From SIG701 sp045544955 (GTDB taxonomy: Bacteria; Bacillota; Clostridia; Oscillospirales; CAG-272), in contig JAZPZY010000060.1 in the NCBI GenBank assembly GCA_045544955.1, positions 1 through 33,951 on the forward strand: DNA of 33,951 nucleotides, in the 5' to 3' direction. The notes beneath the pieces are model-generated. The model had not been told where the DNA came from. It worked only from the letters and a program-made list of their open reading frames with translations, and did not search any database. Shown here piece after piece: positions 1 through 7,994 of the stretch. Every line of letters starts with the position of its first letter. The stretch's first letter is position 1. The position numbers and the translations under genes were made by a program.

Positions 1-40
1 AGCTTCGCTGACAGCTCCCTTTACACAAGGGAGCCTTTGA
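1..40. repeat. Fragment of dispersed palindromic repeat
   Basis: An 8-bp hairpin GCTCCCTT (14-21) / AAGGGAGC (27-34) with loop TACAC is followed by CTTTG and preceded by CTTCGCTGACA. The combination of a serine-codon-like GCTGACAG arm and a GGGAGC stem resembles, from memory, a very abundant intergenic palindrome in Oscillospiraceae genomes. The left part is cut by the window edge. No second full copy was found here, so the repeat identity rests on recall, not on the window. Confidence 0.4.
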
Positions 41-102
41 CACAAGATCATTCTACGCTGAATTTTTATTTGCTTTCTGCTCACCGGCTATAGCCTCTTT
101 TG

Positions 103-128
103 AACCCCGCCACTATGGCGGGGTTTTC
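103..128 (+). terminator. Rho-independent terminator for an upstream gene
   Basis: Perfect 9-bp GC-rich stem AACCCCGCC (103-111) / GGCGGGGTT (117-125) with a 5-nt loop, followed by TTT. It would end transcription coming from a plus-strand gene lying left of the window. Confidence 0.7.
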
Positions 129-136
129 ATAATACA

Positions 137-174
137 AAAAGACCATCCGCACGGCTTCGTGCGGATGGTCTTTT
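137..174 (-). terminator. Terminator of the capA-DUF4838 unit
   Basis: Perfect 17-bp stem 137-153 / 158-174 closed by a GCTT tetraloop. It is flanked by A-runs on one side and T-runs on the other, so it works on both strands. It begins 6 nt beyond the stop codon of the minus-strand DUF4838 gene. Confidence 0.85.
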
Positions 175-179
175 CAAAA

Positions 180-2171
180 TCAGTCAAAATAACCGGGCAT
201 CGTCTGCCGTACTTTAAAGCTCACACTGCGGAGGAACAGGTACATATCAAACGCACCGTGCCACTCCATCTCATGCTCCGACAGATAATCACGCATTTCG
301 TCAAAGCGTGCACGCGCCGTATCCATATCGTTCTGTGCCCCGGCCAGCAGAACCATGGACAGCCGCCGGCAGATCTCCCCGTGGTGACGGAGATACACCC
401 AGGACAGGCGCTGGGCACTGTCCGTACAGAGTGAAATATTCTTCTCCACCGCAGGCAGAAACGCATCGATATACGCCGGGATCTGCATCAGCTTCTCCGC
501 CACGGCTTCATTATTGATCCAGCATTTCTTTTTCGTTTCTTCGTCGCCGAAGGCGGCCTCTTCCACGCCGCTGGCACTGCCGATCCGCTGATTGGACGGA
601 CAGAACAGATCGCTTAGCGTCTCCAGATACTGCCGGCAGAGCGAGCCGTCCGCACCGAAGGCACCGGCAAAATAATCGTTTGTCAATCTGTCAAAATCCA
701 CGCCTGTGTCAAACAGCGTCTCACCCATCATGACCCGGGGCAAGGCGGTGGGCATAGCCATCCGGTGCGTCTGATCGCTCATGCATCCGTTAAAGGAAAG
801 GGCGGGCAGCGATCTCATATCCCGGTGCGTCTCCCGGGCAATCTGCATATAGCCGGGATCGCAGTACATATCCGTGTAGAAGCGGTACTCAAAAATCATG
901 CTGGGGATATTTTCACACAGTGCCTTCCAGTCTCTGTGCCACTTCATCCGAAGCGGGGCGGATTTGGGATGGTACTGATTCAAGACGAAAGGCGGCTCCT
1001 CTCCCTCAAACGGCTCGCTGGTGTATCCGTTTTCGTAATGCAGACCGATGGCGGTATTGAGCACGAACCGCCCGGGATTCTTCAGCCGTTCTGTCACGGG
1101 CGGACGCTCCGTTTCCACGTACATGATCAGCACGATCCGCTGCTGGGAACCGATCTTCGTCAGCTCTTCATCCAGCTCGTTCAGAAGCATCACGTAGTAA
1201 TCGGACAGATGCTTCTTCTGACACTGCTCACACTCGCAGAGATTATTGGGCGCGTCGGAAAGCCACACGTGCACGAAATCCACGTGGGGTTTCTTTTTTA
1301 TGTAGTCCATCAGCGTGTCAATCAGCAGTTTCCGGGTTTCGGGATTGGAATAGCAGAACTGGGTATAGAACGTACTGCCGCCGAAAATATCCCGCTTCCC
1401 TTTCACCAGTGCCAGATGCCGCTTCTGCTCCGGCGTCAGGATCTCGGACGCATTCTTCTCGTTCTCCCGGTTGATGCCGAACCGTTCAAACATCCATCCG
1501 TGTCCCAGGGTATGCAGCTGGATGCCCGTTTTCTTTATATCCTTTTCCAGAAGGTCCACGTATTCCTCCAGCATGGCGTAGGAGGTTACCTGCCCCTTCT
1601 GACGCAGCCTCGTATTGTATACGTGGCCGTACCATTTGTGCATATAGACATACGGAACCAGTCCCTCGATCATGTACATATTCATGCCGATCTTGGGAAG
1701 AAAGTATACCGTATCCCTGATATGCTCATAGCTGACGGCACCCTCGGTGCACTCGCCCCGGAAAAGCTGGTCCGCCTTCTTCCGATAGATGAAAGAGTGC
1801 CCCGCCACGTCCGCCTTGGGGACGTAATCTCCATCCGCGCCGGGACGGATAAAGCGACAGCCAAGAGACGTACAGTATTTATACACACCCATGAGAATAC
1901 TTCTCTGGTTGCTGCCGGCGATGTATCCGCGTCCGTTTTCGATGAAGATATCGATGAAATCCTCAATAAACGGATCGGTAAGATCGGCGGGGTCAAGTCC
2001 CAATTCGTCAAGCAGTGCCAGCACGATGGCATCTGCCCCGTTCGCAGGCAGTACGTCCGCATACTCGATCTCCGGAACGATAGCACCGCGGGACATGGCG
2101 GTTATATATTTTTTCAGCTCCGCCGTAAAGTATTCGGCTGTATCTCCCCGCTGTGCGGTAACGATCTTCAT
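180..2171 (-). CDS. DUF4838 domain glycosidase-like protein
   Basis: Predicted 663-aa soluble protein without signal peptide. Residues 1-110 look like the small alpha/beta domain that precedes the barrel in GH67/GH20-type enzymes. The rest looks like a TIM-barrel region with the family hallmark around residues 303-330: W-L-S-D-A-P, then a Cys trio C312-x-C314-x2-C317, then S-D-Y-Y. DUF4838 proteins are usually found in polysaccharide-degradation loci; their reaction is not established. The gene follows capA on the minus strand with 18 bp between them, and its ribosome site (AAGGAAG) lies in that gap just after the capA stop, so the two are probably co-transcribed. A strong hairpin terminator follows. 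The family call is by motif and layout; the substrate cannot be read from sequence. Confidence 0.8.
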   Translation of the reverse strand: MKIVTAQRGDTAEYFTAELKKYITAMSRGAIVPEIEYADVLPANGADAIVLALLDELGLDPADLTDPFIEDFIDIFIENGRGYIAGSNQRSILMGVYKYCTSLGCRFIRPGADGDYVPKADVAGHSFIYRKKADQLFRGECTEGAVSYEHIRDTVYFLPKIGMNMYMIEGLVPYVYMHKWYGHVYNTRLRQKGQVTSYAMLEEYVDLLEKDIKKTGIQLHTLGHGWMFERFGINRENEKNASEILTPEQKRHLALVKGKRDIFGGSTFYTQFCYSNPETRKLLIDTLMDYIKKKPHVDFVHVWLSDAPNNLCECEQCQKKHLSDYYVMLLNELDEELTKIGSQQRIVLIMYVETERPPVTERLKNPGRFVLNTAIGLHYENGYTSEPFEGEEPPFVLNQYHPKSAPLRMKWHRDWKALCENIPSMIFEYRFYTDMYCDPGYMQIARETHRDMRSLPALSFNGCMSDQTHRMAMPTALPRVMMGETLFDTGVDFDRLTNDYFAGAFGADGSLCRQYLETLSDLFCPSNQRIGSASGVEEAAFGDEETKKKCWINNEAVAEKLMQIPAYIDAFLPAVEKNISLCTDSAQRLSWVYLRHHGEICRRLSMVLLAGAQNDMDTARARFDEMRDYLSEHEMEWHGAFDMYLFLRSVSFKVRQTMPGYFD

Positions 2172-2189
2172 GGAAAACGACTTCCTTTC

Positions 2190-3266
2190 TTATTTCTCGT
2201 TGGTGTGATTCCACGTGGGGAACAGTTCCCGCCACACGTCCGTGTGTGCCTCGCAGTCCAGATAATGAGAGAACCAGTCCCAGTCCGCATTGCGGACGGG
2301 CTGTTCGTATATATTCCGCACGGATTCACAGAAAGCGCGCCATCCGTCCCGCCATCTGCCGTCGGCCAACTCCTCATTCCGGGCGGCAAATTCCGAAAGG
2401 ATCCGCTCCCTGTCTCCCCCTTTGGCAAGGGAAATGGAAGGTCCGGCGGCACGGATGGGCAGAAATTCCGCCTCCAGCGTATCGCCCACCGTCAGCCGCA
2501 GAAGAAGAGCGGTATGCCACATATCGTTTGACGGATCGTATTTTCCGGTAAAATGGAAATTCCCCTGTCCGTACAGGATGTGGCATCCGTTGTACCGCTC
2601 GTAGCAGCCGATGCAGTGGCTGTGCTGGCAGATCACCGCATCCGCTCCATGGTTCGCCATGGAACGGCACAGCTTTATAAGCCTTGGCGACGGATACCGG
2701 CAGTGCTCCTTGCCTCCGTGGTAGATCACGATCACGTGATCCGCCGTCTTTTTGGCCGCCGCAATATCGTCGCTCGTATCGTAGGGATCGTACGCCCTCG
2801 CGCCGCACCGATCCGGCAGTGCGTAGGAATACTCGTGCTCACAGACGGTGATGACCGCGATCTTCTTTCCGTTTTTCTCGATAAGCAGATCCCGGCGGGC
2901 ATCTGTATCGGTCTCACCGATGCCCGTATACACGATACCGCTTTCCCGGAGTGCCTTTTCCGTATCCCGCAGTCCCTCGATACCGAAATCAAAGGTATGA
3001 TTATTGCTGAGCGTACAGTGAGTAATCCCTGCCGCTTTCAGCGTTTTTGCCGTATCCGGCGAGGTTTTCAGATTCGGTCCGTATTTTTTGATCGCGTTTT
3101 CCGATTGGGTAAGGGCACATTCCAGATTTATAAAATTCACATCCGCTTCCCGGAACACGGCGAGCACGTCCCCGAACAGTGCCTCATGGGCACCGCCGGC
3201 AAACAGTTCTTCATTGCCGATGGTGGGGCACACGTCCCCGCCGATAGTCATAATAAAAGATTGCAT
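2190..3266 (-). CDS. CapA family protein (metallophosphatase fold)
   Basis: 358-aa protein of the CapA/PgsA family, known from poly-gamma-glutamate capsule synthesis but widely spread with unknown roles. Metal-site style motifs are in the expected order: G-G-D11, N47-L-E49, N88-N-H90, H183-G-G, and H215-S-H217 followed by Y-G-Q-G-N-F. The open frame extends much further upstream over the divergent gene, but the start chosen (ATG at 3266) is the one with an AAGGAG site 9 nt before it and with the family's N-terminal strand directly after. Unlike capsule CapA it has no N-terminal membrane anchor and no pgsB/pgsC neighbours, so a cytoplasmic hydrolase role in the sugar locus is more likely than capsule synthesis. 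First gene of a minus-strand pair with DUF4838. Confidence 0.85.
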   Translation of the reverse strand: MQSFIMTIGGDVCPTIGNEELFAGGAHEALFGDVLAVFREADVNFINLECALTQSENAIKKYGPNLKTSPDTAKTLKAAGITHCTLSNNHTFDFGIEGLRDTEKALRESGIVYTGIGETDTDARRDLLIEKNGKKIAVITVCEHEYSYALPDRCGARAYDPYDTSDDIAAAKKTADHVIVIYHGGKEHCRYPSPRLIKLCRSMANHGADAVICQHSHCIGCYERYNGCHILYGQGNFHFTGKYDPSNDMWHTALLLRLTVGDTLEAEFLPIRAAGPSISLAKGGDRERILSEFAARNEELADGRWRDGWRAFCESVRNIYEQPVRNADWDWFSHYLDCEAHTDVWRELFPTWNHTNEK

Positions 3267-3298
3267 AAATCCGGTCTCCTTATATAATCTTACGTTAT

Positions 3299-3327
3299 AT
3301 TTTATATATATTTTTTCGTATTGACAA
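3299..3327 (-). promoter_or_regulatory. Promoter of capA, sharing its -35 with the opposite promoter
   Basis: Read on the minus strand: TTGTCA (3322-3327), 17-bp spacer, TAAAAT (3299-3304). Its -35 box overlaps the plus-strand -35 by five bases. Confidence 0.65.
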
Positions 3328-3349
3328 CCTCCTCTGCCCGTGCTATAAT
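3321..3349 (+). promoter_or_regulatory. Consensus promoter of the deacetylase-like pair
   Basis: TTGACA (3321-3326), 17-bp spacer, TATAAT (3344-3349): full sigma-A consensus, 38 nt upstream of the first NodB-like start codon. Confidence 0.85.
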
Positions 3350-3386
3350 TCCCTTTGAAATCTAATTCGGCAAAAGGAGAAGCATC

Positions 3387-4574
3387 ATGACCCAAAACGT
3401 AAAAATTCCCGCCGCCTTCCAGATCCGCCTGGACGATGTAGCCTGGCACAGCGGACACGACGACCGCTACTGCGGCCACCCCTCCCGTACCGGTATTCCC
3501 CGTCTCCATTCTGCACTGGACTATGCCGTCATTCACGAGCTGGGCAAGGCACTGGGCGTAAAGCTCAACTGTGCCATCGTTCTGGGCGAGTGGGATAAGG
3601 AAAACATTCTCCGCGGACAGAACAGCCTTTCCTGGAATCCTGAGGGCTGGAACAGAGCCGCCGAAATTGACATGGACTATGCCGAAAAGGCCTTTGAAGC
3701 ACTGGAAAGCAGTGACTATATAGACTACACCCTCCACGGCGTTCTGCACGGCCACTATGACCGGGGCGTACAGCTGACAGAGCAGGAATTTTACACCCGG
3801 GTATACGATCATGAAAAGGGATGCTACACCAAGGAGATCACCTGGCAGACCGAAGATTCGGTACGCCATCATCTGGATTATTTCTTCAAGCTTTACAATA
3901 TGTGGGGCTTCAAAAAGCCGATCCACTGCTTTGCCTGCGGCAACGGCAGTCACGGCAGTCCGCACGACGAGGGCAACATCATGTACGCCGGCATCTTCAG
4001 AGAATACGGTCTTGATGTATGGAAAAACAGCTGGCGGAACATGACAGACGGAAGCTGTGCCGTGATAAACGGCATGATCGCCCTGAAGGGTGCCAACGGC
4101 AAATCCGGCGGCTCCATCCCGTGGAACGCTTTTGACGTGGATCCGGATTATCTCGGTTTGTTCAACACGGAGGAGAATGCGTTTACCGATTACGGCATTC
4201 ACTGGCCCAACCTGCTCCGGTGGAACCCGGAAAAGAACCTGGAATACCTGCCGAAGTGGATAAATTACTTCAATAAACAGGCAGAGGTGTTCGGCACCAT
4301 GATGGCAAAAGACGTACTGTTCGCCGCATCCCAGGCGGTGTATAACCGCTTTGCCAAAGCAGATACTGCAGACGGAAAGTACGTCATCGATCTGTCCGAG
4401 GTGGATAAGCAGAATGCTGCGTCGTTGAAGAACGAATTCTACGTCAGCTTCAAGACCCGCTCCATTCCCACCGCCTGCGAGGGCGGCACAATCTCCCTCT
4501 ATGAAACGAAGAAAAACTTCGTCACCTACAAAATCGAACGGAACGGCTCGAACAAAATCACCGTTCAGTTCTAA
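3387..4574 (+). CDS. NodB-like putative deacetylase, copy 1
   Basis: 395-aa soluble protein, no signal peptide. I do not recognise an exact family. The N-terminal strand ends in D16-D17, and an H117-x3-H121 pair follows about 100 residues later; this Asp plus H-x3-H arrangement is the zinc triad of NodB/carbohydrate esterase 4 deacetylases. The spacing is larger than in classic NodB domains and the full motif set is not visible, so the assignment is an inference. The protein is a clear paralogue of the next gene, most similar in the last ~85 residues. An AAGGAG site lies 7 nt before the ATG, and transcription should start from the consensus promoter 38 nt upstream. The divergent partners are capA and DUF4838. 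It may remove acyl groups from a sugar substrate in the cytoplasm. Other TIM-barrel-type hydrolases remain possible. Confidence 0.65.
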   Translation: MTQNVKIPAAFQIRLDDVAWHSGHDDRYCGHPSRTGIPRLHSALDYAVIHELGKALGVKLNCAIVLGEWDKENILRGQNSLSWNPEGWNRAAEIDMDYAEKAFEALESSDYIDYTLHGVLHGHYDRGVQLTEQEFYTRVYDHEKGCYTKEITWQTEDSVRHHLDYFFKLYNMWGFKKPIHCFACGNGSHGSPHDEGNIMYAGIFREYGLDVWKNSWRNMTDGSCAVINGMIALKGANGKSGGSIPWNAFDVDPDYLGLFNTEENAFTDYGIHWPNLLRWNPEKNLEYLPKWINYFNKQAEVFGTMMAKDVLFAASQAVYNRFAKADTADGKYVIDLSEVDKQNAASLKNEFYVSFKTRSIPTACEGGTISLYETKKNFVTYKIERNGSNKITVQF

Positions 4575-4595
4575 TATATTCCGGAGGTATATACC

Positions 4596-5765
4596 ATGAA
4601 AAACAGCATCAGAATCCCCGTTGCCCTGCAGATCCGTATAGACGACGTGGGCTGGCACTACGGCAGAGATCAGCGCGGCGTAGGACTTCCCTCCCGCACC
4701 GGCATTCCCCGCTATCATTGCCCGGAGGACTACACAACGATTGCCGAGCTTGGCAAAGCCCTGGACATGAAGATCGGCTGCTCTCTGGTGGTGGGCGACT
4801 GGGACAAGGACAATCTGCTTCGCGGCATCCCTCACCTTACCCCTTACGAAAAGGACTGGGATCAGGCATCCAAAATGGATATGGACTACTTCACCCGCAG
4901 CTTTGAAATTCTGAACGGCAGCCCCTTTTTGGATTTCATTCTGCACGGTATCTGGCACGGCTATTATGAAAACGGCGAGCAGGTCACCGAGCAGCAGTAC
5001 TACCCGAAGGTATGGGACAAGGAAACGGGCAAATACAAGGATGCGTTTCAGAAGCTGCCTCTCGATGAATTCCGTCTCCATCTCGATATGTTTTACAAAA
5101 TCCTTGACAGTTGGGGATTTACGAAGAAAGCAACCGCTTTTGCCTCTCCCTGCGGCCCCGTGGGCGTGCCGGCAGACAACAGTGACTACATGAAAATCCT
5201 CCGGGAATACGGCATTCTGTCATGGAAAAACATCTGGGGCGAATGGGACGATTACGCCGGCGTGCAGGACGGCATCGTGTGTGAGCAGGCAGTCGCTCTC
5301 ATCCCGTGGGAGGGATACGATATAGATCCCCGCTATCTGAAGGACGCCGTAAAGGAAGACGACCCTAATCCCCGCACGGATTTTCTCACCCACTGGCCCA
5401 ACTTCCTCCGCTATAATCCGGAAAACAACGGGGAGCGTCTCTCCGCATGGGTGGATTATTTCCACCGTCAGGCAGAAATCTTCGGCGTGATGCTGTCAAA
5501 GGACATCCGCTTCGCCGCATCCCAGGCAGTGTACAACCGTTTTGCCAAGGCGGATTTTGCAGACGGCAAGTATGTCATTGATCTTGCCGACGTGGATAAG
5601 CAGAATGCCGATGCCCTGAAAAACGAATTCTACGTGAGCTTCAAAACACGCGCCCTGCCCGTCTCCTGCGAGGGCGGTACCATCTCCCTGTACGAAACGA
5701 AGAAAAACTTCGTCACCTACAAAATCGAAAGAACCGGCGGGGAAAAAGTAATCCTCGGCTTCTGA
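4596..5765 (+). CDS. NodB-like putative deacetylase, copy 2
   Basis: 389-aa paralogue of the preceding gene, 21 bp downstream with its own GGAGGT ribosome site. D16-D17 and H117-x3-H121 fall at exactly the same residue numbers as in copy 1, as do the following P-S-R-T-G-I-P-R segment (32-39) and the W-D-K-(E/D)-N-(I/L)-L-R-G segment. The C-terminal ~85 residues are close to identical between copies, including a long shared DNA run near 5692-5730 versus 4500-4537. The middle (residues ~130-290) has diverged more, suggesting different substrate preference over a common core. A strong terminator follows, so the two genes form a closed bicistron. Function is inferred from the putative metal triad and the neighbouring glycan genes only. 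Confidence 0.65.
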   Translation: MKNSIRIPVALQIRIDDVGWHYGRDQRGVGLPSRTGIPRYHCPEDYTTIAELGKALDMKIGCSLVVGDWDKDNLLRGIPHLTPYEKDWDQASKMDMDYFTRSFEILNGSPFLDFILHGIWHGYYENGEQVTEQQYYPKVWDKETGKYKDAFQKLPLDEFRLHLDMFYKILDSWGFTKKATAFASPCGPVGVPADNSDYMKILREYGILSWKNIWGEWDDYAGVQDGIVCEQAVALIPWEGYDIDPRYLKDAVKEDDPNPRTDFLTHWPNFLRYNPENNGERLSAWVDYFHRQAEIFGVMLSKDIRFAASQAVYNRFAKADFADGKYVIDLADVDKQNADALKNEFYVSFKTRALPVSCEGGTISLYETKKNFVTYKIERTGGEKVILGF

Positions 5766-5775
5766 TTCTCAGATT

Positions 5776-5820
5776 ACAAAACTCTCAATCCTGTCCGGGA
5801 ATTGAGAGTTTTGTTTTTTT
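5776..5820. terminator. Bidirectional terminator between convergent genes
   Basis: Perfect 14-bp stem ACAAAACTCTCAAT (5776-5789) / 5801-5814 with an 11-nt loop and a T-tract to 5820. On the other strand the stem ends in an A-rich arm, so it can also serve the esterase gene that stops at 5823. Confidence 0.85.
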
Positions 5821-5822
5821 AC

Positions 5823-6842
5823 TCAAAGAATGTGGAAACTGCGGAACACGTCCCAGGCAGGATCGGCATAGAAGCGGTGTCCGCCGTCGCCCACGATCAG
5901 GCGGCAGTTGTTCTCCGCACCGGCTTTTTTATAGATACGCTTTACCGTATCAAAAGTTTCGTTTACGCCGGCAATGGGGAAAATGGCGTCTTCGATACCG
6001 GCCACGATGATAAACGGACGGGGGGCAATAAGCACCGCCAGATCGCCCATATCAAAATACCGGGCGATACCGGGAATGTAGTTGCAGTCGCAGTGACGCA
6101 TGGCGGCAATGGAATCCCGGTAGGTGCACACGCTGCAGGACGGCATGACAATTTTGATCCGCTCGTCGTAGCAGGCGGCGTAGAACGAGCAGGTGCCGCC
6201 GCCGCTGTTGCCCATGACGGCCACCTTATCCGTATCGATTTCCGGGAACGCCTCCAAGGCGTCGATGGCACGGGATACGTCCCACACACGCTCGCCGATA
6301 AAGGTCCTGCCCAAAAGCAGTGCCACCATGGACGGATGCTCACAGGTGGTCTTGCCCAGTATTTTATCACTCTTTCTTTCGCCGAAGCCCCGCTGCTCTA
6401 AAACGAGGGCGGCGTAGCCTTCCTTTACGATCTGCCGGGCGAAATCCCGGTCGCCGCCGGAGATGGATTTGTTATCTCCGCCGTAAATGGCCTTTCCCAT
6501 GGAAATATGCATACCGGAGGAATGTCCCTGCAGGCAGATCACCACGCCGTGCTTTTCCTTTCCGTCGTTGGGAATCCACAGATGGCAGGGGACTTTCGCA
6601 TATTCTTCACTGCTGAACACAAAGCGGATATCCGTGTAGGTTTCCATGTCCCGCCTGTATTCGATCTGCACGTCCGCAGGCACTTTTTCGGGCATGACGC
6701 CCAAAAGCTCCTCGTATTTTGCACGGACGGCGGCTTTATAGGTGTCAAATTCCACACCGTCGTCAAATGCCATAGACGGTTTCAGGGAAGCAAACGCTTT
6801 TTCGTGACAAAGATCGGGATTCAAAAACTCCATATTGTTCAT
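5823..6842 (-). CDS. Alpha/beta-hydrolase, acetyl-xylan-esterase-like
   Basis: 339-aa cytoplasmic alpha/beta-hydrolase. A full catalytic triad can be placed: nucleophile S213 in G-N-S-G-G, acid D285 in the strand after A-P-R-P, and H322 in G-G-H. The oxyanion segment L-Q-G-H-S-S-G is at 104-110. The shape (long N-terminal helix region, then hydrolase core) matches bacterial esterases grouped with acetyl xylan esterases and dienelactone hydrolases. A GAGGTG site is 5 nt before the ATG. The gene is divergent from two AraC regulators and convergent with the deacetylase-like pair, which suggests ester cleavage on a decorated glycan. The exact substrate is not visible. Confidence 0.8.
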   Translation of the reverse strand: MNNMEFLNPDLCHEKAFASLKPSMAFDDGVEFDTYKAAVRAKYEELLGVMPEKVPADVQIEYRRDMETYTDIRFVFSSEEYAKVPCHLWIPNDGKEKHGVVICLQGHSSGMHISMGKAIYGGDNKSISGGDRDFARQIVKEGYAALVLEQRGFGERKSDKILGKTTCEHPSMVALLLGRTFIGERVWDVSRAIDALEAFPEIDTDKVAVMGNSGGGTCSFYAACYDERIKIVMPSCSVCTYRDSIAAMRHCDCNYIPGIARYFDMGDLAVLIAPRPFIIVAGIEDAIFPIAGVNETFDTVKRIYKKAGAENNCRLIVGDGGHRFYADPAWDVFRSFHIL

Positions 6843-6893
6843 ACCAACACCTCATTTTTGCAGATATAACGGGCGGCTGATTCTTACAAAAAC

Positions 6894-6922
6894 ATTTTAA
6901 TACATTTCTTTTGAAAATTCAA
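6894..6922 (-). promoter_or_regulatory. Promoter of the esterase gene
   Basis: Minus strand: TTGAAT (6917-6922), 17-bp spacer, TAAAAT (6894-6899). It lies in a 270-bp AT-rich divergent region (6843-7112) that also holds the AraC promoter and is the natural place for AraC binding; no convincing repeated operator was found there. Confidence 0.55.
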
Positions 6923-7046
6923 TATTTTATCTGCACAAAAACCATGAAAAAAGGTGTATTTTCCCATTTGTATTCTGCAATTTTGATATTTTCGGCATTG
7001 TATCCCCGTCTTTTTCAATCCATCTGTTTTTTTGCGTCTTGATCGA

Positions 7047-7075
7047 TTGCTTTTCCTATTTTTTTGCGCTATAAT
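7047..7075 (+). promoter_or_regulatory. Promoter of the araC pair
   Basis: TTGCTT (7047-7052), 17-bp spacer, TATAAT (7070-7075), 37 nt before the chosen ATG. The weak -35 fits a promoter that needs an activator. Confidence 0.6.
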
Positions 7076-7112
7076 AAAGAAAATGCACATCGACAGAAAG
7101 AAGGATACGCCA

Positions 7113-7994
7113 ATGCCCCAGGAATACGAACGAATTTTTCCCACAACACTGGCAGATCTTACCTGCGATTCTTTCAATACGCCCACTTCCTGGGTGCATA
7201 CCCCCACCGATACCGCCAGAATGAGCACGCCCCACCATCATAGCGGCTATGAAATCTATCTGCTGATTGCCGGCAGTGCCCGTGCCTTTATCGAAAACAC
7301 CTGTATTGATCTGACGCCGGGAACAGTCACGGCAGCAAAACCGTACGCACCCCATCGATACGTATATTTTTCCAACACGCCGCCCAATCTGCGCTTTGTT
7401 TTCAACGTGCATCCCCGGTATCTGTCCGCCTTTTATTCCGAAAGCGCAGTCCGCTCGTTCTTTTCCCCTTTTGAAGAAACCTGCTTCGTCCGCCTTAGTG
7501 AAGAGGAGACGAAAAAATACATAGAGCTGGCACACGAACTGGATGCGGAATTTGCAAAGCCGGATCACGGAAACAGTTTTCTGCCCATCGGAGATATTCT
7601 CTCTCTCCTTGCCCGGCACAGTGAAAAATCCCCCGCAGAAAAAGCGGCTCCGTCCGCCGACCCTCGCATTCAGCGCATGATCGAATACGTCAGCGTTCAT
7701 TTCGCAGAACCCATTACGCTGGAAACACTGTCCAGGGAATTCTATATCGGAAAGCGGACCATCAACGAACTGTTCAAACGGGAGCTGGGCACCACACCCG
7801 GCACGTTTCTCACCGATCTGCGTGTGCAGAACGCCCTGTTCCTTCTGACACGCAGTGACTACACGTTCCGAAAAATCAGCACCCTTTGCGGGTTCAGCTC
7901 ACCTGCCCATTTTTATCAGGCCTTTACCGGCAGAATGAAGGCATCCCCCTCCGCATTCCGCAAGCAGTACAGAGAGGAGGTGCTTTCCCGATGA
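7113..7994 (+). CDS. AraC-family transcriptional regulator 1
   Basis: 293-aa regulator. Residues ~38-100 form a cupin-like sensor domain with H41-H42-H43, E47 and H81. Residues 185-288 hold the two helix-turn-helix motifs of the AraC DNA-binding domain (about 201-226 and 251-276, the second with the typical G-F-S-S-P-A-H-F-Y-Q-A-F). The start at 7113 is preferred over an upstream in-frame ATG at 7083 because AAGGA lies 7 nt before it. Such proteins usually activate adjacent sugar genes on binding a ligand; the divergent esterase and nearby glycan genes are likely targets. The stop codon overlaps the start of a second AraC gene. Confidence 0.88.
   Translation: MPQEYERIFPTTLADLTCDSFNTPTSWVHTPTDTARMSTPHHHSGYEIYLLIAGSARAFIENTCIDLTPGTVTAAKPYAPHRYVYFSNTPPNLRFVFNVHPRYLSAFYSESAVRSFFSPFEETCFVRLSEEETKKYIELAHELDAEFAKPDHGNSFLPIGDILSLLARHSEKSPAEKAAPSADPRIQRMIEYVSVHFAEPITLETLSREFYIGKRTINELFKRELGTTPGTFLTDLRVQNALFLLTRSDYTFRKISTLCGFSSPAHFYQAFTGRMKASPSAFRKQYREEVLSR

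Noticed and set aside
765..2531. Long plus-strand frame of 588 codons antisense to DUF4838
   Set aside because: It mirrors the codon bias of the opposite gene, contains no known domain and crosses into capA; no ribosome site supports it.
3267..5081. Upstream half of the 963-codon minus frame that contains capA
   Set aside because: It lies antisense to the deacetylase-like genes, crosses both divergent promoters and has no motif; capA starts at 3266.
4321..5760. Direct repeat formed by the 3' ends of the two deacetylase-like genes
   Set aside because: It is explained by paralogy of coding sequence and is reported under the genes, not as a separate repeat element.
6917..6998. Possible AraC direct repeats (two ATATTTT-containing segments at 6922 and 6986)
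   Set aside because: The region is AT-rich, similarity is limited to a few bases and spacing is not typical, so chance is the better explanation.
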